Below, in pieces: positions 1-6,765 of a DNA stretch of 12,322 bases (position 1 is its first letter; the number at the start of each line of letters is the position of its first letter). The DNA lies in the NCBI GenBank assembly GCA_041687475.1, contig JAWLBW010000126.1:1-12322 (forward strand). The letters are read 5' to 3'. The stretch comes from JAWLBW01 sp041687475 (lineage in GTDB: Bacteria; J088; JAWLBW01). The translations under genes and the position numbers were made by a program. The notes under the pieces were generated by a model, which was given only the letters and a program-made list of their open reading frames with translations, was not told the origin of the DNA and did no database searches.

Positions 1-276
1 CGCCACCAGGCGTTCCTGCGTACCGGGTGGGAAATCACGCGTCGCTGGCGGGTCGACGGCGGCGTCTTCTACGTATCGCCTCTTCCCGCCATCGACATAC
101 CCGAACGCTGGGATCTGCATGCGCGGGTCGGCTGGCGCCCACGCGACCGGTTCGAGTTGTCCGTGGCCGGGCGAAACCTTCTGCCCTCGCCTCCCGAATT
201 CAGAACCGCCACTTCCTATGCGCCGCTTACCGAGCCCGAGCCAAGCGTTTACGGACAACTGAGGTTGGAACTGTAG
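1..276 (+). CDS. TonB-dependent outer-membrane receptor, C-terminal fragment (5' end outside window)
   Basis: Reading from base 1 in frame 1 gives 91 residues without interruption up to a TAG at 274-276. The start lies to the left of the window. The segment shows alternating hydrophobic and polar stretches typical of beta-barrel strands. It contains the turn-strand motif RFELSVAGRNLL, which in TonB-dependent receptors is the conserved penultimate strand (usually 'l.l.v.NLfd'). It ends in a short last strand, VYGQLRLEL, also the usual finish for this family, although the last residue is Leu rather than the more common Phe or Trp. The likely role is energised uptake, or binding, of a siderophore, vitamin or similar ligand at the outer membrane. 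The plug and substrate-determining regions are not visible, so the substrate is unknown. The stop is only 2 bases before the next start, implying co-transcription with the YfiR-like gene. Confidence 0.8.
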   Translation, partial: RHQAFLRTGWEITRRWRVDGGVFYVSPLPAIDIPERWDLHARVGWRPRDRFELSVAGRNLLPSPPEFRTATSYAPLTEPEPSVYGQLRLEL

Positions 277-278
277 CC

Positions 279-827
279 ATGGCCATGCGCGTTGCCTTGC
301 TTGCGGTTCTGGTATGGGGGCTCTATCTGCCCGATGCCTGGGGGCAACGGCGAAGCGCACTCGAAATGCGCGTCAAGGCTGCCTATCTTCTGAATTTCGG
401 CCGTTACGTCACCTGGCCCGGGGCCGACAGCAGCAAACCTCTACGCATCTGCGTTTCGGCTTCCGACGAATTTGTCGAAATTCTGAAGCGCACCGCCGAA
501 GACCGCCGCGTTCAGGGGCGCGTCGTCGAACCTGTTCGCCTCAACGAGCCGCGCAAGCAGCTGCGTGACTGTGAAATCGCCTACTTCAGCGACGAACTGC
601 CCACCGGGCGACAACACAGCCTGGTGAGAGAAGTACGCGATCTGCCGATTCTCACCGTCGGCGAAAGCGAACGCTTTCTCGATCACGGCGGTATCGTGCG
701 TTTCGTGTACGTGAAGGATACCATTCGCTTCGCCGTCAACCACGATGCGGCCCGCGAGGTCGGCCTCGAGATCAGCTCGCGCGTGCTGGCGCTGGCTACC
801 AACATACGCGAGAAGCGTTCACCCTGA
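279..827 (+). CDS. YfiR/DUF4154 family periplasmic protein
   Basis: This gene encodes 182 residues. A signal peptide is visible: residues 4-17 are hydrophobic and cleavage is likely near residue 22 (AWG-Q), so the mature protein is periplasmic. Family landmarks run in order: VKAAYLLNFGRYVTWP (32-47), LRICV (55-59), LRDCEIAYFS (95-104), PILTVGESERF followed by GGIVRF, and finally VGLEISSRVLALA. These are the standard blocks of DUF4154. In Pseudomonas, YfiR represses the CHASE8-containing diguanylate cyclase YfiN from the periplasm. Only two cysteines remain, C58 and C98, 40 residues apart, which could form one disulfide. Two in-frame ATGs exist, at 279 and 285. I chose 279 because it lies just after the upstream stop and suits translational coupling; a purine-rich GAGG sits at 261-264. 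A longer open frame to the left overlaps the receptor gene and has no family support. The next gene encodes a CHASE8-type kinase, the expected partner type. Confidence 0.9.
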   Translation: MAMRVALLAVLVWGLYLPDAWGQRRSALEMRVKAAYLLNFGRYVTWPGADSSKPLRICVSASDEFVEILKRTAEDRRVQGRVVEPVRLNEPRKQLRDCEIAYFSDELPTGRQHSLVREVRDLPILTVGESERFLDHGGIVRFVYVKDTIRFAVNHDAAREVGLEISSRVLALATNIREKRSP

Positions 828-837
828 GCGTTACCCG

Positions 838-2226
838 ATGAATTTCAACGACCTACCCATTCAGCGGAAAATGCTCTTCATCGTGCTGGGCGTGACGGTA
901 ATCGCCATGCTGGCGGCCCTGGGGCAGATGTTCCTTTACGAGCAGGGTACCTATCGGCAGCGGGTTCAGGAAGAGGTCGACACGTTGAGCCTGCTGTATG
1001 CCGACGTTCTACCGGCCTCTCTCGACTTCAACGACCCGGCCGCCGCCGAAGCCTATATTTCATCACTGCGCTTTCAGTCGCAGATTCGGCAGGCATGCGT
1101 CTACGACGAATCCGGCAACCTGTTCGCGGCATTCTCTGCCGACGGCACCTCTTCCGGATGCGACCCCTTGCCCGCCCCCGATGCCTTTCGTACCTTTCAC
1201 GGTTTGACTTACCTGTCTTTCGCCCCCATTGAACGCGAGGGCGAGCTGGTCGGCTACTTTCACATACGCTATCAGATACAACCGTTCTACCAGCGTATGC
1301 TGCAGTACGGTTTCAGCTTTTTCATTCTCGCGCTTTCGCTGATCCTGGTGGCGGGGCTCATGTGGTTCGGCCTGCGCCGGTATGTCACGCGCCCGGTCAT
1401 CGAGCTGGCGCAAACGGCCCAGGGCATTTCGGAAACCGAAGACTACGGCGTGCGGGCCGATAAAGCGAGCAATGATGAAATCGGCAACCTGGCCGATGCT
1501 TTCAACACCCTGCTTGCGACGACGGAAGAGTCGATTCGCCTGCGAGACGACTTTCTCTCCATCGCCTCGCACGAGCTGCGCACCCCCCTGACGCCCATTC
1601 GCCTTCAACTGCAGTTGATACGCATGTCGCTGAGCCCGGAAGAGGCCGACTACGCGAAACTGCGCGAAAAACTCATCAGGGTAAGCGACCTGGCGCTCAA
1701 GGAACTCGATCGCTTTACCAGGCTTGTCGAGAGCCTGCTTGACGTGACCCGGTTGACCTCGGGCCGTTTCGAGCTGGCCCCCGAGGCTGTCGACCTGCGC
1801 GAAATGATGGACGAGCTGGTCGAACGCAAGCGCTCGGAGGCCGCGAAGGTCGAAAGTGAGTTGCGGCTGCGCATCGAAGACGAGCTTGAGATACAAGCCG
1901 ATAGGCTGCGCCTCGAGCAGGCGGTCTTGAATCTCATGTCCAACGCCCTCAAATACGGCGCGCGCCATCCGGTCGACCTTACCGTCTCGCGCGACGGCGA
2001 CTGCGCCCGCATTGCGGTACGCGATCGGGGTATCGGCATCAGCGCCGACGATTCAGGGCGCATTTTCAATCGTTTCGAACGGGCCGCCTCTCTGCAGAGT
2101 TTCGGCGGGCTCGGCCTGGGACTCTACATCGCCAACCAGATCGTCGAGGCCCATCACGGCCGCATTCTGGTTGAAAGCCGGCCGGGCAAGGGCTCGACCT
2201 TCACCATCGAAATACCCCTCGCATAA
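838..2226 (+). CDS. Membrane histidine kinase with CHASE8-like periplasmic sensor, HAMP, HisKA and HATPase
   Basis: This gene encodes 462 residues. TM1 spans about 12-33 and TM2 about 158-180, enclosing a periplasmic domain of about 120 residues. That domain has the CHASE8 pattern: a DFNDPAAAEAY helix, the strand QACVYDESGNLFAAF, and then the GELVGYFHIRY block before TM2. It carries two cysteines, C87 and C108. A HAMP domain (about 180-235, starting near the RPVIELA motif) leads to HisKA with the H-box SHELRTPLTPI, phospho-acceptor H245. The ATPase domain has an N-box with N369, a G1 box DRGIGI (396-401), an F-box FNRF and a G2 box GLGLGL (424-429). All catalytic motifs look intact, and ExxT after the histidine allows phosphatase activity. 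There is no receiver domain and no response regulator next door. The start at 838 lies 10 bases after the yfiR-like stop and gives a normal N-terminus; the open frame upstream of it overlaps that gene and has no family support. By analogy with YfiR-YfiN I infer that the upstream protein regulates this kinase. Confidence 0.93.
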   Translation: MNFNDLPIQRKMLFIVLGVTVIAMLAALGQMFLYEQGTYRQRVQEEVDTLSLLYADVLPASLDFNDPAAAEAYISSLRFQSQIRQACVYDESGNLFAAFSADGTSSGCDPLPAPDAFRTFHGLTYLSFAPIEREGELVGYFHIRYQIQPFYQRMLQYGFSFFILALSLILVAGLMWFGLRRYVTRPVIELAQTAQGISETEDYGVRADKASNDEIGNLADAFNTLLATTEESIRLRDDFLSIASHELRTPLTPIRLQLQLIRMSLSPEEADYAKLREKLIRVSDLALKELDRFTRLVESLLDVTRLTSGRFELAPEAVDLREMMDELVERKRSEAAKVESELRLRIEDELEIQADRLRLEQAVLNLMSNALKYGARHPVDLTVSRDGDCARIAVRDRGIGISADDSGRIFNRFERAASLQSFGGLGLGLYIANQIVEAHHGRILVESRPGKGSTFTIEIPLA

Positions 2227-2308
2227 AGGCGTCCGGCCCCTGTCGCCCTCGTCGAGCCGGCGCTCCCGGTCTTCCCCATTCCCCATCCCACGAAACCGCC
2301 ATCCGTCC

Positions 2309-2325
2309 TATACTGGGACTAATAT
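2309..2325 (+). promoter_or_regulatory. AT-rich -10-like patch upstream of the glycogen fusion gene
   Basis: The 159-base gap between the kinase and the fusion gene is GC-rich except for this spot. It holds TATACT (2309-2314) and TAATAT (2320-2325), both resembling a sigma-70 -10 box. No convincing -35 box sits 16-18 bases upstream of either. It may be an independent promoter for the fusion gene, 60-75 bases ahead of its ATG, but the call rests on composition alone. I see no intrinsic terminator after the kinase. Confidence 0.25.
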
Positions 2326-2385
2326 GCGGAAACCCGCCCCCGTGCATCTGCATGCCGGGAGCAGAAAGCGGCAGTTCGAGGCAGG

Positions 2386-5300
2386 ATGAAAAAGGAATCG
2401 ACCTTGTTCGAGGTTTCATGGGAAGTGTGCAACATGGTGGGCGGCATTCACAGCATGCTCGCTTCCAAGGCTCGCTTCATGCAATCACTTTATGGAGAAG
2501 ACCGCTATGTCGCGGTAGGGCCCGACTTCGCCCACGTCGACGACGAACGACCCGCCTTTCGCGAAGAGATCTGGGACACCCGCATGCTCGACCTTCTGGC
2601 CGAGTTGAATGTCGGATGCCGCATGGGGCGTTGGCAGGTCGAGGGCGAGCCACGCTGCCTGCTCATCAACTTCGCCGGTCTTTACGCCCGGAAGAACGAC
2701 ATTCTCGGCCGCTACTGGGAATGGTATCAGCTCGACTCGTTGTCCGGCGGCTGGGACTACGTCGAGCCGCTGCTCTTCGGGCACGCCGTCGGCATGGTAC
2801 TCGAACAGGTAGCCTACCGCGAACTGCTGCCGCGCGGCGAGAACATGCTGGTGCACAGCCACGAATGGCTTTCGGCGGCTGCCGTGCTCTACCTCGAAAA
2901 GGCCGCGCCCGAGGTCGCGACCATCTTCACCGCTCACGCCACCGTACTCGGCCGCGATCTGGCCGCGCGCCGCGACCATCGTCTGTACGCAGCCAACGCA
3001 GCCCTCGACCCCCAACAGACGGCACGCGAGTTCGGCGTATTCGCCAAGCATTCGCTGGAAGCCCTGGCCGCCAGAACCGTCGACTGCTTCACCAGCGTCA
3101 GCAAAGGAACCGCCGAAGAATGCCGTCGCTTTCTCGGCGTTTACCCCCATGTCCTTCTGGCCAATGGCCTCGGCGAAGAGTGGGTGGCACCCAAACAAGC
3201 CGCTGCCGCGAAACAAGCCGCTGACGCGAAGCCCGATGATGACCGCGGAAAAGTCGCCCGCAGGCGGCTGCTTGAACTCGGCGAGCTTGCGACCGGCACC
3301 CGTTATGACCGGGAAAACACCTTCGTCCTACTCATGTCGGGACGCTATGAGTACGTCAACAAAGGTATCGACGTCTACGTCGACGCCCTTGCCCGCCTGC
3401 ACGACCGCCTGCGCGGCTCGGGCGAGCGCATGCTGGCCTTTCTCATGGTTCCGGCGGCTCATGCGGGGCCCAAGCGCCTTATTCAACAGAGCCTCGAGTC
3501 GCAAACGGCCGTGACGACACCGCAGTTGGCGACCCACGATCTGCGCGACGAGGCCGGCGACCCGATTCTGCGCCGGCTGCAGGAAACCGGATTGCGCAAT
3601 ACCGGCGACGACCCGGTGCATCTCGTTTTCGTGCCCATTTATCTCGACGGCAACGACAGCCTCATACCCGAACGCTACCGTGATCTGTTGCCCGGCGCCG
3701 ACCTCACGGCCTTTCCCGCATGGTACGAGCCCTGGGGTTATGGCGCGCACGAAAGCATAGCCTGCGGCATTCCGACCGTAACGACAGACGCGGCGGGTTT
3801 CGGCCAGTGGGCCCGCCAGGGGGGAACGGCCGACGAAACGGGTGTCATGGTTCTGCCCCGACGATCGCTTTCGCCCGAAGAAGCGGCGCGCCGGCTGGCC
3901 GATTACCTCGAAGACCTGCTGCGCGACTGGCCTTCACGCCGCGCAGGCCTGCAATCGGCAGCCGCAGGAACCGGTTCGCAGGCTACCTGGCCGAAAGTGG
4001 GGCAACGGTACACCGAGGCCCACGAGTATGCGCTCGAGCGCGCACTACCCCGCGGTTACCTGACGTCGCCCGAGCGCTTCGAGGCCTTCTCGCGACAGCA
4101 GGTGGTCTCGACCTCGCCGGGCGGTACCTCGGTGCGGGCGCACCTGCGCGACATTCTCGTGCAGAACCGGATTCCCGAAAAACTCGTTCCCCTGCGAGAG
4201 CTCACCGCCAATTCCTGGTGGTACTGGCAACCCGATGCCCGTGAGCTTTTCCGCACCATCGACGCCGACCTCTGGCGTGAACTCGATTACAATCCGTCGC
4301 TGTTTCTGGAACGCGTCTCGCCGAAGAAGCTGCAGCTGGCCGCCGACTCATCGGACTATGTGCGACGCCTGCAAGACGTTCTGAACCGGTTCCGGGCCAT
4401 GCAGGCATCGGCCGCGCCACCCAAGGTAGCCTTTTTCAGCGCCGAATTCGGCGTCGCGCATCATATACGCAACTACTCGGGCGGCCTGGGTGTTCTGGCC
4501 GGCGACTTTCTCAAGGAAGCCAGCGATGCCGGCATTCCGCTGTGCGGCGTGGGACTTGCCTATCACCTGGGCTACTTCCGCCAGCGTATACGCTCCGACG
4601 GCTCGCAGGAAAGCCTTTACGAACATTTCGACTTCGCCGCCGCTTCGCTGGCCCCGGTGTGCAACGACCGGAAGGAACCCGTTATCGTCTCGGTTCCCTT
4701 TCCTTCGGGCCCGGTGCACGCACGAGCCTGGCGGGTTGAGGTGGGCAGGGTTTCACTGTACCTGCTCGATACCGACTTCGGAGCCAACCGGCCTGCCGAC
4801 CGCCAGATTACCAACGCCCTTTACGGAGGCGACAAGAGCCAGCGACTGCGACAGGAGTTCATTCTGGGAATCGGCGGGTTTCTGCTGCTCGAAGCGCTGG
4901 GCATCAACCCCGACGTTTACCACATGAACGAGGGGCACAGCGCCTTTCTCATCATGGCCCGCCTGGCCGACCTCATGCGGCGCCAGAACCTGAAGTTTCA
5001 CGAAGCCCTCGAATACGTACGACGGACGTCCATTTTCACGACCCACACGCCGGTGCCCGCGGGTCACGACGTCTTTTCCGAAGATCTCATTCGCCCCTAC
5101 CTCGTGCCGTATGAAAAGGCACTGCAGAAAGACTGGCAGTTTCTTCTCGAACTTGGTCAGTCGCCTCACCCCAAGGCCCAACCGACGTTTTCGACCACCC
5201 TGCTCGCGCTCAAGGGAAGCGCACGGGTCAACGGCGTCAGCCGCATTCACGGCGAAGTCTCGCGCGCCATGTTCGCCGAAGAGTATCCCGGTCTGCATAC

Positions 5301-6675
5301 CGACGAGGTACCCATCACCAGCATCACCAACGGGGTGCACGTGCCCACATGGCTGGCCCCGGCCTGGCAGCGCATGTTCGGTGAAGTTCTCGGAAAGGAC
5401 TGGGCCGACCGGCAGACCGACGCCGCCTACTGGGGCCGCTTGCGCAAGGTAGACGACGCGCGGGTTTGGCAGCAGCACGTCGCCTTGAAACAGGAACTGC
5501 TGCAATGGCTGAAGCTGCACATTCGCGACGCGTGGATGCGGCGGCGCGAATCGCCGGCGCTGATTTCCGAAGTGCTGAATCGCCTGTCGCCCGACGCCCT
5601 GGTCATCGGCTTTGCCCGGCGCTTTGCCACATACAAAAGGGCGACGCTGCTCTTTCACGACCTCGACCGGCTGGCACGCTTCCTTAACGAAGGTCCCCCC
5701 GTACTTTTGCTGTTCGCCGGCAAGGCCCACCCGGCCGACCAACCCGGACAGCAGCTCATCAGGCAGATCGTCGAGTATGCCCGCCTGCCCGAATTTCGCG
5801 GGCGCCTGCTTTTCATCGAGAACTACGAGATGGAAATTGCCCGACGGCTGGTGGCCGGTTGCGACGTATGGCTCAACAATCCGGTTCCGCCGATGGAGGC
5901 CAGCGGTACTTCGGGCATGAAGGCGGCCATCAACGGTTGCCTGAACCTGAGCGTGGCCGACGGCTGGTGGCCCGAGGCCTGGAACGGAAAGAACGGATGG
6001 CTTCTGGGCGATAGCGGTCTGCAAGCGGTTGCGGGCGAGTACCAGGATGCCCACGATGCCGCCGAGCTGTACGGGCTGCTCGAGCAGGAAGTGCGTCCCC
6101 TGTTCTTCGAGCGCGATGGGCGCGATAAGGGCATGCCCCCCGGTTGGGTCGAACGCATGAAGGAGTCGATGGCCACCGTCATACCGGGCTTTTCGATGCG
6201 ACGCATGGTCGGCGAGTACCACGCACGATTCTACCGGCCCGCACTCGACGAGGCCGTGCGACTGCGCGACAACCGGCACGAGGCCCTCATCGACCTCAAC
6301 CGCCGGAAGGAACGCATTGTGCGGGGCTGGGACCAGTTGCTCTTTGCGGGCGTGCAGATCGACGGCCTCGAGGGAGAAAGCATGGCCACCGGCGAGTCGT
6401 TGCGTGTACAGGTCGAGCTCAGGCACCCGGGTCTCGAACCCGACGACCTGGCGGTTCAGGTCGTTCTCGCCCGCGTCACAACCGCCGATGAGCTCGAAGG
6501 AATGCGCGCCGTCGATCTGTCGAGGGATGGCAGCGCCCAGGGGCGAAACACATGGCAGGGTGAAATCGGCATCGACGAACCGGGGCCCTGGTCCATGGGC
6601 ATTCGTGTCGTACCCCGCTCGCCGTTTTCGACCCCGGAAGGCGAGTCGTACCTGCATCTGGTGAAATGGCTGTGA
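2386..6675 (+). CDS. Fused GT3-type glycogen synthase and GT35 alpha-glucan phosphorylase
   Basis: This gene encodes 1429 residues. Residues 1 to about 570 match the fungal/animal-type glycogen synthase family GT3. Landmarks are FEVSWEVCNMVGGI (8-21), HSHEWLSA (157-164), TAHATVLGR (182-190), GRYEYVNKG (319-327) and the catalytic E-X7-E motif YEPWGYGAHE, with E448 and E456. Residues from about 590 match the short alpha-glucan phosphorylase type (GT35). It opens with a DUF3417-like helix region (ELTANSWWYW, 605-614), then FFSAEFG (683-689), NEGHSAF (848-854), THTPVPAGHD (886-895) and RRFATYKR (1078-1085). The pyridoxal-phosphate motif ASGTSGMK has its lysine at K1179. A beta-rich tail follows from about 1325. 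Synthase would add glucose from a nucleotide-sugar donor to glycogen; phosphorylase would release glucose-1-phosphate. Both active sites look intact. GAGG at 2378-2381 precedes the ATG by only 4 bases. Whether UDP- or ADP-glucose is used cannot be read here. No other glycogen gene is in the window. Confidence 0.93.
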   Translation: MKKESTLFEVSWEVCNMVGGIHSMLASKARFMQSLYGEDRYVAVGPDFAHVDDERPAFREEIWDTRMLDLLAELNVGCRMGRWQVEGEPRCLLINFAGLYARKNDILGRYWEWYQLDSLSGGWDYVEPLLFGHAVGMVLEQVAYRELLPRGENMLVHSHEWLSAAAVLYLEKAAPEVATIFTAHATVLGRDLAARRDHRLYAANAALDPQQTAREFGVFAKHSLEALAARTVDCFTSVSKGTAEECRRFLGVYPHVLLANGLGEEWVAPKQAAAAKQAADAKPDDDRGKVARRRLLELGELATGTRYDRENTFVLLMSGRYEYVNKGIDVYVDALARLHDRLRGSGERMLAFLMVPAAHAGPKRLIQQSLESQTAVTTPQLATHDLRDEAGDPILRRLQETGLRNTGDDPVHLVFVPIYLDGNDSLIPERYRDLLPGADLTAFPAWYEPWGYGAHESIACGIPTVTTDAAGFGQWARQGGTADETGVMVLPRRSLSPEEAARRLADYLEDLLRDWPSRRAGLQSAAAGTGSQATWPKVGQRYTEAHEYALERALPRGYLTSPERFEAFSRQQVVSTSPGGTSVRAHLRDILVQNRIPEKLVPLRELTANSWWYWQPDARELFRTIDADLWRELDYNPSLFLERVSPKKLQLAADSSDYVRRLQDVLNRFRAMQASAAPPKVAFFSAEFGVAHHIRNYSGGLGVLAGDFLKEASDAGIPLCGVGLAYHLGYFRQRIRSDGSQESLYEHFDFAAASLAPVCNDRKEPVIVSVPFPSGPVHARAWRVEVGRVSLYLLDTDFGANRPADRQITNALYGGDKSQRLRQEFILGIGGFLLLEALGINPDVYHMNEGHSAFLIMARLADLMRRQNLKFHEALEYVRRTSIFTTHTPVPAGHDVFSEDLIRPYLVPYEKALQKDWQFLLELGQSPHPKAQPTFSTTLLALKGSARVNGVSRIHGEVSRAMFAEEYPGLHTDEVPITSITNGVHVPTWLAPAWQRMFGEVLGKDWADRQTDAAYWGRLRKVDDARVWQQHVALKQELLQWLKLHIRDAWMRRRESPALISEVLNRLSPDALVIGFARRFATYKRATLLFHDLDRLARFLNEGPPVLLLFAGKAHPADQPGQQLIRQIVEYARLPEFRGRLLFIENYEMEIARRLVAGCDVWLNNPVPPMEASGTSGMKAAINGCLNLSVADGWWPEAWNGKNGWLLGDSGLQAVAGEYQDAHDAAELYGLLEQEVRPLFFERDGRDKGMPPGWVERMKESMATVIPGFSMRRMVGEYHARFYRPALDEAVRLRDNRHEALIDLNRRKERIVRGWDQLLFAGVQIDGLEGESMATGESLRVQVELRHPGLEPDDLAVQVVLARVTTADELEGMRAVDLSRDGSAQGRNTWQGEIGIDEPGPWSMGIRVVPRSPFSTPEGESYLHLVKWL
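3193..3228 (+). repeat. In-frame 18-bp tandem duplication inside the synthase half
   Basis: Bases 3193-3210 and 3211-3228 are adjacent copies differing at one position. They encode KQAAAA (residues 270-275) and KQAADA (276-281), followed by KP and an acidic run. The duplicated segment lies between the conserved NGLGEEWV region and the GRYEYVNKG region, where GT3 enzymes join their two Rossmann lobes. It is probably an exposed, low-complexity loop. Confidence 0.85.
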
Positions 6676-6754
6676 GTACCTCGCGAGACTCCGGTTACGC
6701 CCCGACCGCAGGAGATGAAACGGCAGGCAGTTTTCCGACCGTGACCGCCATTGC

Positions 6755-6758
6755 AGGA
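6755..6758 (+). promoter_or_regulatory. Shine-Dalgarno that decides the PAS kinase start
   Basis: AGGA lies 7 bases before the ATG at 6766, an ideal distance. The open frame extends upstream to a TTG at 6751, but that codon has no ribosome-binding sequence before it and would place this AGGA inside the gene. I therefore prefer 6766. Confidence 0.7.
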
Positions 6759-6765
6759 TGACACC

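Noticed and set aside
27..278. N-terminal extension of the YfiR-like frame back to base 27
   Set aside because: It overlaps the receptor's own frame, which has beta-barrel motifs and a natural stop at 276, and it would bury the signal peptide inside the protein.
1063..1968. A 301-codon minus-strand open frame opposite the CHASE8 kinase
   Set aside because: It lies wholly inside a gene with all kinase motifs in order; the translation has no domain signature.
2227..2275. Rho-independent terminator after the CHASE8 kinase (CCGGC and GCCGG arms)
   Set aside because: Only five bases pair, the loop is long and no T-run follows.
6715..6744. A nine-codon possible leader peptide (ATG to TGA) before the PAS kinase
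   Set aside because: The purine stretch abuts the ATG with no spacing, the peptide has no run of regulatory codons, and no attenuator hairpin follows.
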